DNA from: Acetivibrio clariflavus DSM 19732
GTDB taxonomy: Bacteria; Bacillota; Clostridia; Acetivibrionales; Acetivibrionaceae
NCBI RefSeq assembly: GCF_000237085.1
Contig: NC_016627.1
Span: 3,100,118 to 3,164,117, forward strand
DNA length: 64,000 nt
Direction: 5' to 3'
Of the stretch, positions 49,000 to 57,485 are shown piece after piece. The translations under genes were made by a program, and so were the position numbers. Position 1 is the first letter of the stretch. Each line of letters starts with the position of its first letter. A model generated the notes under the pieces. That model worked only from the letters and a program-made list of their open reading frames with translations. It had not been told where the DNA came from and did not search any database.

Positions 49000-49515
49000 T
49001 TATATATATCTGTTTGCAATTTGAATAAGTCCAATCGCTACAAAACTCACGGCTTCACTTTTATTTTCTGCTACAATTATTGCCCCATCTTCATTATATG
49101 TTATAAATTCAATCCAATTATCCAAAAATATAGACCAACTTGTTTTTAAAATATTGTAGCAACTGCTGCAAAAATAAATGCTTGCATTTCCCTCCCAGTT
49201 TATACATTTCATAAGTAAATTCTTTACATTACTTATGCAATTACAATCGTAATCCTTAGTCCAGTAACCTATATTTTCCCACTTCACTTTTAATACCCAA
49301 TCATCTTTATCTAATTGCATTACAGTCTTATTTTTTTTACTAAAGTATTTACCCCAAAACTCAATAGAGCTATCCTTCGTAAGAACTTTTATATCATCTG
49401 CAAGATGATTACTAAAAAAATCCCTAATATCACTATTGCCCAATTCAACATATTCATAATCACCTGAATATAATATATTATTACTGTTAGAAATATTATC
49501 TTCGAAATCAGCCAT
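49000..49515 (-). CDS. DUF2947-like protein, candidate immunity protein for RHS toxin E
   Basis: A 171-residue protein starting at ATG 49515 behind AAGGAGAGATATA, directly after the toxin E tip. The pattern SIEFWGKYFS, DDWVLKVKWENIGYW, ASIYFCSSCYNILKTSW and IFLDNWIEFITYNEDG matches what I remember of DUF2947 proteins, which occur as immunity proteins. The coding frame is intact although the toxin gene upstream is broken. The family assignment was not searched. Confidence 0.7.
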   Translation of the reverse strand: MADFEDNISNSNNILYSGDYEYVELGNSDIRDFFSNHLADDIKVLTKDSSIEFWGKYFSKKNKTVMQLDKDDWVLKVKWENIGYWTKDYDCNCISNVKNLLMKCINWEGNASIYFCSSCYNILKTSWSIFLDNWIEFITYNEDGAIIVAENKSEAVSFVAIGLIQIANRYI

Positions 49516-49526
49516 TATATCTCTCC

Positions 49527-50307
49527 TTAATTTGGTTTATCATAAAATATGTGTCCTCTACTTTTTCCTTCACGCCACTTTATATGTTGTAAATCATTAC
49601 CCACTGTTAGTTCTCTGGCATTCTTAATATTGTGAGTTTCATAACCCTTTTTATATTTGATTTTTTCATATGAATACTGTTTATAATGGTTCATATTTCC
49701 TCTTGCCTCTTTTAATAAAGCATTAGCATCAGAAGCCGTTTCAACCCTAAAATTTGATCTGCGACTATTTCTTATAATTTCAACTGCATCATCCCACTCC
49801 TTAGTACCACGTTTAATTACTGGTAGTTCTGAACTCTTTCGAATCTCATCATCAACTCTAGCACTATCTCCACACTGATTATGAACCAATACTTCAGATC
49901 CGCTTACATAATATGTATGCCAGTCTTCTACTTCGAAGTTGTATACCTTAATTACTTCATCAAGATATTCAACTTAAATCTTCTCAAACTCAAGTAGCTC
50001 ACTTTTATATAATTTTAATTTTTCACCGGCAGCCAGATAACCTGCATTTATCCAGCCTTTTCCTTCTACCCAGAATGGATGCGTTGTTGTAGTGCATATT
50101 TCTTCATCTCCGGCAAATACATGAATTAAAGTATCGGTTTCACTTACAAATACATTAGTAACCTTCTTTAATCCCTTTTCACCAGTCTTTAGATTCTCTG
50201 AATATCCCTTATATCCAACCTGTATATCCTTTATCTGCCTGCTCTCAACTTTTGTTACAATTAGCGCATCGATTGTAAATCAGAATCCTTCAACAAAGTC
50301 TGGTGCA
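49527..50307 (-). pseudogene. RHS fragment E: inactivated Hint domain plus unnamed toxin tip
   Basis: A pretoxin Hint domain in decay. The expected catalytic Cys codon is TGA (GF-stop-FTIDALIVTK), and a second stop (TAA at about 49973) falls in FEKI-stop-VEYLDE. The rest reads cleanly: TGEKGLKKVTNVFVSETD, THPFWVEGKGWINAGYL, VEDWHTYYVSGSEVLVHNQ. The tip (120 codons, open from Met 49889) has RVETASDANALLKEARGN, HYKQYSYEKIKYKKGYETH and NDLQHIKWREGKSRGHIF. That block is familiar from RHS/LXG toxin C-termini, but I cannot name it. A remnant of the same tip lies at 58.6 kb. 50308-50529 has no gene. Confidence 0.82.
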
Positions 50308-50529
50308 CTAGTAAGTAAATGGATTATATTTTATTATTTTTATTCATATTATAAATGTAATTATTTTAATTTCCGCTATACGGTCAATAAAGTACATAAA
50401 TATCCTTAATATGTATTGCAAAATCTACTAATATGTAATTTTTACTTCATAAAAACTCATTTATTTTTAGGGATATTCTTCTCTCGTATTTTGAGACAAT
50501 TATCCTAATAATAAGTACTTCTAATCATG

Positions 50530-51363
50530 TTATTTCTGTACTTGTCTTGTTCTGATCTGTGGTTCAATTATTGGTTTAGTTTTATCAAATAGAACTTCTG
50601 AAAAATCAAACTCAGGTACAAGGTTTTCTTTATTTCTATACGCTAAAGCTTGCTTTCCATCCCATACAAAAGCATTTTCACCTAAATGTCTCTTTATTTT
50701 TTCTCTAACATCATTTGGTATAGGCTCAAATATGTTATTTGTAGTTTGTATGGCTATTACTTTATCTCCTATAGATTCTACTTTATATGCAGGTGCAGAC
50801 AAGAGTTTGTCTCTACCAAATAAATCAATATACGGTTTCCCGAAAAAATTCATCCAGTGCAACTCCGGATGTCTAATTTCCAAATCTATCGGCTCAAACG
50901 CACCGGGAATGCTTTCATTCACTATCTTACCATATACCGGTTCAATCAAACATACCAGTTCTTTACACAGATTTAAGAATTTATTAAAATTATTCTCATT
51001 TTTTACATATTCAATATTTACAGAAAAGAAAAAACCATTAAAATGAATAATATTTTCCTTTCTTCAGCTTATCATATAACTTGCTTTACTTTTGCTTTTT
51101 GACTTCATTAAAAGAAGCCCTTCAGCAAACTCATTTTTAGAAACCTCTCTGTTCATTTCATCTTCCATCCATGCATCAATGACCGCGCTTATATCATTTG
51201 GATCATATTTTCTTTTTAATGGTTCATACATATCAAACTTCTGTGGCATAAACTCTTTTCCATATTCATTAATCTTGCATATTACATTATTTGCAAAATC
51301 TCTGTCTTGAAAATTTTTTAAGCTCATAAGCTTTAATCCAATTGATGGATAAGTATAATCCAT
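50530..51363 (-). pseudogene. immunity-like protein split by one TGA
   Basis: Two open pieces, 51363-51064 (99 codons: YTYPSIGLKLMSLKNFQD ... KSKASYMIS) and 50949-50530 (IEPVYGKIVNESIPGAFEPI, HPELHWMNFFGKPYIDLFGR), lie in the same reading frame. The text between them (HFNGFFFSVNIEYVKNENNF) is open. The only interruption is TGA at 51064-51066, in YMIS-stop-RKENIIHF, where Trp (TGG) fits. Joined, it is a 277-residue protein starting at ATG 51363. I cannot name the family. Size, location left of toxin modules and beta-rich C-terminus suggest an immunity protein. It could alternatively be a retained shorter gene from Met 50949. Confidence 0.68.
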
Positions 51364-51527
51364 TTAATTCACTCCTATTTGAAGTATTTTATTTATACTC
51401 AATGCTTCACATTTTCGGAATTAGTGTATCGCCTAAAAAGCATACAATAATCAAACAGATATCCAAATCAATTCATCCTTAATTCATATTAAAGTCGGTA
51501 TAACCCGTATTTCCTAAACTATAATCT

Positions 51528-51602
51528 TCATATCCTTTTTTCTTGTCTTTAATTTAGTTAAGTATATTAACTGCAAAACAAAAACTTTTACAAAGTTTAA
51601 TT
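51528..51602. repeat. non-coding repeat, first copy (second at 58088-58162)
   Basis: TCATATCCTTTTTTCTTGTC to AAAGTTTAATTCA recurs with a few changes at 58088-58162. Both copies lie just left of a dockerin 3' end, so the downstream region of a dockerin gene was duplicated along with it. No convincing gene is present in 51364-51814. Confidence 0.65.
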
Positions 51603-51814
51603 CACTGGTACCTACTATGCAATCTGTATGTTTTTGATAATAAGATTTATATATCATACTATAAAAAATTATATCATTTCCATCAGTTATTGTAAGCGTG
51701 TTCCAAAAATTAATGTACAATAAATCTATTCTTTAAAAATATAAAAAAGAATAGCCATACCAAGAGCAAACCTGTATGACCATTCCCTTATTTGTCTCCA
51801 TCGATCTTATTTAA

Positions 51815-51912
51815 TCAAAATCCCGTTCTATTGCAAAGTAATTCTTTTTTCATTATTGCATAGTCTATTGAATTAACGTCTCCGTTATTGTCTACATCTG
51901 CTTTGCATATCC
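51815..51912 (-). pseudogene. dockerin remnant (second half)
   Basis: Read leftward, CKADVDNNGDVNSIDYAIMK followed by KELLCNRTGF and TGA is the second calcium-binding loop and helix of a type I dockerin plus its stop. The first repeat is missing. It is a left-over C-terminus of another dockerin gene. 51913-52012 shows only more degenerate sequence. Confidence 0.75.
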
Positions 51913-52012
51913 TGAATTTCTTAAAAATCCTTCTTTATAAACAAATCTTGGCATGTTATCTATCTCTTCATACCAATATTTTCTCATACTCACAAACCAT
52001 ACCCTTCTAGCA

Positions 52013-52921
52013 TCATTTTCTCCATCTCAAAAGACAGCGTTCTAATTTGTCAAACAAAAAAGTGACACCCGTTACAACGAATCCTATGAAAATAATCCCT
52101 ACAATAACCCTCGGATAATCTGCAAAATCGGAAAAATACTTCACATACCATCCCAAGCCGGAAGTTGCTCCAATCATTTCCGCGGCAGTCAGAAGAATAA
52201 AAGACATGACAAGTCCGATAGTGGCACCGCTTATGATAGAAGGCAAGGTTGCCGGCAAAATCACCTGAAAAAGCATTGCACCTTCATTTACATTCAGAGC
52301 TTTCGCCGAGTCAATAATTCTTTTATCCACATTAAACACGCCGTTTAGGGTATTAATAAACACCGGCCAGAAAGCTCCGATAAAAATGATGAATATGGAT
52401 GCCGCCTTAAACGTTGGAAGTATGGCAATGGCATAAGGAATATACACTATGGGAGGTATCGGTCCCAATACTTTTGTAAGTGGATTTACAGCCTTGTAAA
52501 GTCTTTTTTTCCAACCAATAACCAGGGCCAGTGGAATGGCTAAAGCCAAAGCCAGAAGGTACCCCGCAAACAGCAGCTGAAATGAGCTTAAAGTCCCTTT
52601 TAAAAGTTCCGGCAGTTCCGATATCAATAATGCGGGGACGTTCGAAGGGGAAGGAAAAAGGAACCTGTCTGCCAAATCGGTTTTTGTTGTAAAAATCTCC
52701 CATACTATCAAAATCCCATATACAATGGCAATAACATCACCGACAGTCTGAAGCTTCTCATTATCTTTTTTCAATAATAAATTCAGTATATATATAACTT
52801 CCAGTGCAAGCACCAATCCAATATAATACCAGGTGTTTACATCAGCTCTTTTGGACGGAAAAAGCTCGAGCACCAATGCCGCCAAAAAGAAAGCATTTGT
52901 CACATTGAGTATTCTCCTCAC
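52013..52921 (-). CDS. ABC transporter permease, NitT/TauT (SsuC-like) type
   Basis: A 302-residue inner-membrane permease with about six to seven hydrophobic spans. The EAA-like loop lies in DKRIIDSAKALNVNEGAMLF followed by QVILPATLPSIISGA, the region that docks onto the ATPase. It carries an N-terminal extension with two extra membrane segments (ALEVIYILNLLL) compared with SsuC. The start is GTG 52921 behind GAGAGGGGGAA. It is last in a six-gene leftward operon, 25 bases after the ATPase gene. The substrate cannot be told; this family carries sulfonates, taurine, nitrate and pyrimidine precursors. Confidence 0.9.
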   Translation of the reverse strand: MRRILNVTNAFFLAALVLELFPSKRADVNTWYYIGLVLALEVIYILNLLLKKDNEKLQTVGDVIAIVYGILIVWEIFTTKTDLADRFLFPSPSNVPALLISELPELLKGTLSSFQLLFAGYLLALALAIPLALVIGWKKRLYKAVNPLTKVLGPIPPIVYIPYAIAILPTFKAASIFIIFIGAFWPVFINTLNGVFNVDKRIIDSAKALNVNEGAMLFQVILPATLPSIISGATIGLVMSFILLTAAEMIGATSGLGWYVKYFSDFADYPRVIVGIIFIGFVVTGVTFLFDKLERCLLRWRK

Positions 52922-52946
52922 AAAAATTCCCCCTCTCCAAATTCAC

Positions 52947-53759
52947 CTACAGAACCACCTCATCTCCGCCTATTTTCTCTATCAAATCGTCATAGAAGAG
53001 GCTGACAAGTTTGTTTCTAAGAGTCAAATACTCTTCCGATCTTATAAGAGTCGCTCTGTCCCTGGGTCTTTTCAAATCAACATCTATTTGTTTCTTGATG
53101 GTTCCCGGCCCTGCTGACATTACAAAAATCTTGTCTGACAAAAGTATTGCTTCATCTATGTCATGGGTAACCAGTATAACCGTCTTTCTTTCATTTCCAT
53201 TGTCCCAAAGGTTTAGAAGAAGCTCTTGCAAAACCACTCTGTTTTTTGCGTCCAAAGCGCCAAAGGGCTCATCCATCAAAAGAATCCCGGGATTCATTGC
53301 AAAGGCTCTGGCAATAGCAACTCTCTGCTGCATACCTCCCGACAGTTGAGACGGATATTTGTTTTTAAAGTCGCCAAGCCCTACCAAATCCAAGTATTTA
53401 TCAGCGATTTCCTCTATCTCCTTTTTGCTTTTTTTCTTATAGACCTGCTTTAACCCAAAAATCAAATTTTTACGGGCAGTCATCCACGGAAACAATGAAT
53501 AGTGCTGAAAAACAACCCCTCTTTCCGTGCCGGTACCCTCAATCTGCTTTCCGTCCAGCAAAATATATCCATTAGTAGGAAAATTAAGGCCTGTCAACAG
53601 ACTTAAAAGCGTGCTCTTGCCGCACCCGCTTGGTCCGATAATACTTACAAACTCCCCTTCGTTTATGGACATACTGATGTCTTTAATAGCGCAAAACCTG
53701 CTATTGTGTTCCTCATACTCCAAGGATACATTTTGCAAGCAAATTTTACTCATGGTCAT
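52947..53759 (-). CDS. ABC transporter ATP-binding protein, NitT/TauT type
   Basis: A 270-residue ATPase with Walker A GPSGCGKST, Q-loop VVFQHYSLFPW, signature LSGGMQQRVAIARAF, Walker B ILLMDEPFGALD and the H-loop in LVTHDIDEAI. It powers import by the adjacent permease and binding protein. It starts at ATG 53759, nine bases after the binding-protein gene. All catalytic motifs are intact. Confidence 0.95.
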   Translation of the reverse strand: MTMSKICLQNVSLEYEEHNSRFCAIKDISMSINEGEFVSIIGPSGCGKSTLLSLLTGLNFPTNGYILLDGKQIEGTGTERGVVFQHYSLFPWMTARKNLIFGLKQVYKKKSKKEIEEIADKYLDLVGLGDFKNKYPSQLSGGMQQRVAIARAFAMNPGILLMDEPFGALDAKNRVVLQELLLNLWDNGNERKTVILVTHDIDEAILLSDKIFVMSAGPGTIKKQIDVDLKRPRDRATLIRSEEYLTLRNKLVSLFYDDLIEKIGGDEVVL

Positions 53760-53768
53760 ACTTCCCCT

Positions 53769-54833
53769 TTACTCCTTAAAATCCGCTTTAAGCTTTTTAT
53801 AAACTTCATCATCGGGATATTCCTTCAGAACATCTTCGAGGGCAAGTTTATATATTGATGTGTCTATATAATCTTCTATGTTCAGATCGGAAGTAATATA
53901 TCCGGACTTGTTTATTAAATCCCAGAACTTCACAACTCCTTCTTTATCCGGATCAGGTATGCTGTATATATGACCGCCGTATGTTTCTTCTTTTATAATA
54001 TCCTTGTCTGTTTTTGCATATTTCGAAATAATGTCCACTGTTTCATCCTGGTTTTCCAAATAAAATTTGTATGCCTTTATCAAAGCCGCCATAAACTTTA
54101 CAAAATTTTCTTTGTTTTCCTTTATATTAGACGAAAGGGCAACCTGACGGCAGCAAGTATGCATCTTGACCAATTCTCCGGAATATTTCACTATTTCAAG
54201 TCCCTGCTTTTCCCCAAGTTTTATAAATGGAGTCCATACAATACCCGCATCAACGCTTCCTTTCTTGACAGCTTCAATTACCGCTGCCGGTGAATCCAAC
54301 TCATTAATTGTCAATTCATTTTTCCAGTCGATGCCTGCTTCGGTTAGTGCAGCCCTGAAAATAACATCTCCCGTGGCAAGTCTTACAGTGGCAATGGTTT
54401 TGCCCTTGAAGCTGTTTAAATCGGTAAATTCTTGCGCTTTTTCAGGAAGGGCCACAATTCCGTGTCCTTCAGTTTGCTGTCCGCCAAAGATGACAAAATC
54501 AGTTCCCTTTGAAATGAAAGTAAGCGGTGCAGCCGTACCAAAGGAACCGACATCCACTTTGCCTGAGCTTATTGCATTCAGTCCTTCGCCGGAGTTTGTA
54601 AACAAAAACATGTTTACATTAAGTCCTTCTTCTTCGAAATATCCTTTTTCTTTTGCCACAAAGTAAAGCACATGTCCTGGAGTAGCCAGATAGCCCACAT
54701 TAAAATCCTTTAGTTCCTTTTTGTCTTTTGGATTTTCCAAGCCGGTCTTTTGTGCTTTTTTTCCTCCACAGCTGCTAAACAATATACTTAGAGTTAACAG
54801 TAATATAAAAATTGTAAGTATTCTTTTTTTCAT
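53769..54833 (-). CDS. ABC transporter substrate-binding lipoprotein, NitT/TauT type
   Basis: A 354-residue binding protein with a lipoprotein signal peptide (KKRILTIFILLLTLSILFSS, lipid-attached Cys in SSCGGK). The mature part has the SsuA/NMT1 layout: NVGYLATPGHVLYFVAKEKG, SSGKVDVGSFGTAAPLTFI and GSVDAGIVWTPF. ATG 54833 is preferred because GGAGGAATAGA stands just before it; an in-frame Met at 54866 overlaps the previous gene's end. The ligand is unknown. The operon context (corrinoid methyltransferase) suggests a methylated compound. Confidence 0.92.
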   Translation of the reverse strand: MKKRILTIFILLLTLSILFSSCGGKKAQKTGLENPKDKKELKDFNVGYLATPGHVLYFVAKEKGYFEEEGLNVNMFLFTNSGEGLNAISSGKVDVGSFGTAAPLTFISKGTDFVIFGGQQTEGHGIVALPEKAQEFTDLNSFKGKTIATVRLATGDVIFRAALTEAGIDWKNELTINELDSPAAVIEAVKKGSVDAGIVWTPFIKLGEKQGLEIVKYSGELVKMHTCCRQVALSSNIKENKENFVKFMAALIKAYKFYLENQDETVDIISKYAKTDKDIIKEETYGGHIYSIPDPDKEGVVKFWDLINKSGYITSDLNIEDYIDTSIYKLALEDVLKEYPDDEVYKKLKADFKE

Positions 54834-54862
54834 TTCTATTCCTCCGTAATATTTATAATTTT

Positions 54863-55519
54863 TCAAATATCTCCTTCTTCAAAAAGCCTTTTGTAATAAA
54901 ATCCACTGGCATACAAAGCTGCCGCCGGATTGTGCCCCAATACCCTGTCTTTGGTTATCAAGGTTGTTACAGGAGCTTTGGAGTATTTAATAAACAATGA
55001 ATCGTGCCCCACGCACAATCCCACAATTACATTGAGATCCGTTTTTTCCTTGTTAAGCAGTTTTGCCTGCAAAACTGGATTGCACATCGCTTCGTGGCAA
55101 CCTTTCTGAATTTTAAACTTTTCCGGAATTCCAATTTCGGTTTTATCTATCGACCCAATCTTGCAAATTACGCTGTAGCTTTCAAGTCCCTTTGCCTTCA
55201 GTATCCTGGTAAAAATCTTCGTTTCATTCATAAGACCTATGCAGGTGGCAATCCCTATTTTCTTTGCACCTATTCTTTTGGCAAATGCGATAATCTCCTC
55301 AACTCTTGTAAGTTTTCCATAATAAGTGCCTTCAATTTCTGCTGCCGCATGGGATATTTTAGACACCAGGCTGTCATTTCTGTAAAGTTCGTTTACCTTC
55401 TCTATTTCTTTCTCCAATGTATTGGTAGTCAGGCAAAAGTCGGGAAAACTCTTTTGGCGCCTATAGCAGTTTAGCACTCCGCAATCGGAGCAGCTTATTT
55501 TTACATCTATATTTTTCAT
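54863..55519 (-). CDS. DUF1847 family metal-binding-like protein
   Basis: A 218-residue protein with an N-terminal CSDCGVLNCYRRQKSFPDFC cluster, GAKKIGIATCIGLMNETKIF, a CHEAMCNPVLQAKLLN motif and a closing GHNPAAALYASGFYYKRLF. This is the DUF1847 pattern. The Cys-rich parts suggest an iron-sulfur or zinc site. DUF1847 genes often sit near corrinoid methyltransferases and ABC importers, as here; no reaction is established. It starts at ATG 55519 behind AGGAGGAAGATATT. Confidence 0.82.
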   Translation of the reverse strand: MKNIDVKISCSDCGVLNCYRRQKSFPDFCLTTNTLEKEIEKVNELYRNDSLVSKISHAAAEIEGTYYGKLTRVEEIIAFAKRIGAKKIGIATCIGLMNETKIFTRILKAKGLESYSVICKIGSIDKTEIGIPEKFKIQKGCHEAMCNPVLQAKLLNKEKTDLNVIVGLCVGHDSLFIKYSKAPVTTLITKDRVLGHNPAAALYASGFYYKRLFEEGDI

Positions 55520-55531
55520 AATATCTTCCTC

Positions 55532-55720
55532 CTAAAAATCCAGGCATTTTGCAAAGACCTTGTTAAAATCTTTGTAATTTGCCAGTTCCAATACTTCGAT
55601 TTATTAACATCTTCATTCTACTTCTGTAGTTTTGATTCCAAAGAAAGGCTTTTGCACCGGACAGGGAAGTATTGCCGATAAACTCAATCTTTCCGTCAAA
55701 CCCTTAAGGAAAATAAACTT
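55532..55720 (-). pseudogene. C-terminal remnant of a corrinoid-activating protein (RACo/DUF4445-like)
   Basis: Between the methyltransferase and DUF1847 genes, the leftward frame reads GFDGKIEFIGNTSLSGAKAF. After a frameshift near 55598 it continues EVLELANYKDFNKVFAKCLD and stops at TAG 55532. IGNTSLSGAKAFL and the final LELANYxxFNKVF are the C-terminal hallmarks of ASKHA-fold reductive activators of corrinoid proteins (DUF4445), normally about 500-600 residues with a 2Fe-2S domain. Only the last 60 or so codons survive, directly after the methyltransferase stop. The activator must come from elsewhere, or the operon is failing. Confidence 0.7.
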
Positions 55721-55726
55721 TGCAAA

Positions 55727-56785
55727 TCATGTAATTAAATCTTTATTGGGAGGATATCCGATTTCTCTTGTCGCATCCATCATTGCACGAATATTTTCAA
55801 AAGGCGTCTCTGTGGGAAGGCTGCATCCTGAAGCCACAATATAGCCTTTCGGGCTGTCATAGGCCTGACGTACACAATCATAAACAGCCTTCTTTACATC
55901 GGAAACTGTTCCCTGAAGCATGATCTCGGAAGGTTTCACATTTCCCATCAGTCTTACTCTATGGCCTACTATTTGCTTTGCTTCAAGAAGGTTCGCATCA
56001 TTGTCTATACTTATACAATCGGCACCGGCTTCAGCCATCAGATCCCATATTTTTTTGGTCTTTCCGCAAATGTGCAAAGTTACGCTTTTGCCTCTTGAAT
56101 GAATATAGTCAATCAATCTTTTTAAATACGGAAATGAGAACTCCTTAAATTGAAGGGGACTTATTACAGTGCTTGAAGACATGGGATCCGTAAGACTAGG
56201 TGTACATCCTGCATCAATAATTGCCTTTGAGTATCTCAAACAGGTTTCCAAAGATATTTCACACAATTTATGTACTTTGTCAGGGTCTTTTAGGATTAGT
56301 CTGACAAGGTTTTCAGAACCTATCAGGAAGGATGCGTTGGTAAAAGGACCTGTAACAGGACCTGCTACCGTTACTTCATCTCCAACTTCTTCCGCAATTA
56401 TTCGCATAGCCTCAAGATGTTGGGGTAAAATGCCGTCCCTGTACGGATCTACAGGCTCCAATGAATCAATTTCCGAAACATCGCTTATTGCAGGGGCTTC
56501 AAGATATGCCGTTTGATCATAGGGACAATGTACTTTTGCCCCCATAGCCTCAGCCTGAACATACAAGTCCGTAAAAACCCTTATGATGTCATACCTAAAC
56601 ATTCTGTAGGCTTCAACATGCGCTTTTGCAAGTAATTTGCCATTATTCCTGATTTCAGACACCTTAGCGTTTATCACCCTTGCCGCAGTGTTTCCCACAA
56701 TCGGAACACAGGGGAGCCTATCTATCTGCTGCCCTTTATTGTATGCTTCCATTCTTTCTTTCGGAGTCATTTGATCGCAAAGCAT
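55727..56785 (-). CDS. UroD/MtaA-family corrinoid methyltransferase
   Basis: A 352-residue TIM-barrel protein of the uroporphyrinogen decarboxylase superfamily. It has the zinc ligands of MtaA/CmuA-type methyltransferases (HICGKT and ASGCSLPTETP) in place of the UroD active site. It should move a methyl group between a corrinoid protein and a thiol or other acceptor. Its ATG shares bases with the corrinoid-protein stop (TGATG at 56785), with GGAGGT seven bases upstream, so the two are translationally coupled. The exact methyl donor is unknown. Confidence 0.9.
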   Translation of the reverse strand: MLCDQMTPKERMEAYNKGQQIDRLPCVPIVGNTAARVINAKVSEIRNNGKLLAKAHVEAYRMFRYDIIRVFTDLYVQAEAMGAKVHCPYDQTAYLEAPAISDVSEIDSLEPVDPYRDGILPQHLEAMRIIAEEVGDEVTVAGPVTGPFTNASFLIGSENLVRLILKDPDKVHKLCEISLETCLRYSKAIIDAGCTPSLTDPMSSSTVISPLQFKEFSFPYLKRLIDYIHSRGKSVTLHICGKTKKIWDLMAEAGADCISIDNDANLLEAKQIVGHRVRLMGNVKPSEIMLQGTVSDVKKAVYDCVRQAYDSPKGYIVASGCSLPTETPFENIRAMMDATREIGYPPNKDLIT

Positions 56786-57441
56786 CAGGCAGCACCTCCA
56801 ACAAGCCTTCTTGCCAGCCTCACAGCCTCTGCGGCATTGACCGAGTATCCGTCGGCTCCTATTTTATCCGCAAAACTTTGAGATATAGGTCCTCCACCCA
56901 CCATTACTTTATATTGGTCCCTTATTTTCTGCTGATTTAAAATATTAATCACTTCAGCCATGCCATCCATGGTGGTAGTCATCAAAGTGAAGAGGGCAAT
57001 AATTTTTGCATTGACTTCCTTTGCTTTTTCAACGAATTTTATTGGCGGAATGTCCCTGCCAAGGTCAAAAACCTCAAATCCTGCCGATTCCAGCATAATT
57101 TTTACCAGGTTCTTGCCAATGTCATGGGTGTCTCCTTCGACAACCCCAATTACAACCCTGTGTTTTTCACCCTTTTCGTCTATTTTTATATGGGGCCTTA
57201 ACACATCCAGTCCTGCATACATTGCGTCGGAACACATTAAAAGTTCGGGAATAAAATATTCCTCTTCTTCAAACAGCTTTCCTGCTCTGTCCATGCCGTC
57301 AGCAAGGCCTTTGTCAATCGCTTCATAAGCGTCATACCCGTCAATAATCACTTTTTTTGACACCAGGACAGTCTCATCCTCATCCATATTGACCACTGCA
57401 TCCGACAGTTTTTTAAACAGTTCTTCTTTACCTTCTGACAT
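56785..57441 (-). CDS. corrinoid (methyltransferase) protein, MtaC/MttC-like
   Basis: A 218-residue cobalamin-binding protein. It has an N-terminal four-helix cap (about 1-85, EEEEYFIPELLMCSDAMYAG) and a Rossmann B12 domain with the lower-ligand motif EGDTHDIGKNLVKIML (DxHxxG). VMVGGGPISQSFADKIGADG near the end contacts the nucleotide tail. It carries the methyl group on cobalt between two methyltransferases. I chose ATG 57441 behind TAGGAGGTTACAAA; a Met 27 bases upstream is less likely. It is the first intact gene of the operon. Confidence 0.93.
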   Translation of the reverse strand: MSEGKEELFKKLSDAVVNMDEDETVLVSKKVIIDGYDAYEAIDKGLADGMDRAGKLFEEEEYFIPELLMCSDAMYAGLDVLRPHIKIDEKGEKHRVVIGVVEGDTHDIGKNLVKIMLESAGFEVFDLGRDIPPIKFVEKAKEVNAKIIALFTLMTTTMDGMAEVINILNQQKIRDQYKVMVGGGPISQSFADKIGADGYSVNAAEAVRLARRLVGGAA

Positions 57442-57485
57442 TTTGTAACCTCCTATATTAGTAAACATATAGTTTTAGTCGTGTT

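Noticed and set aside
51514-51720. A 68-codon minus-strand frame
   Set aside because: It overlaps the non-coding repeat shared with 58088-58162, has low-complexity composition and shows no start signal.
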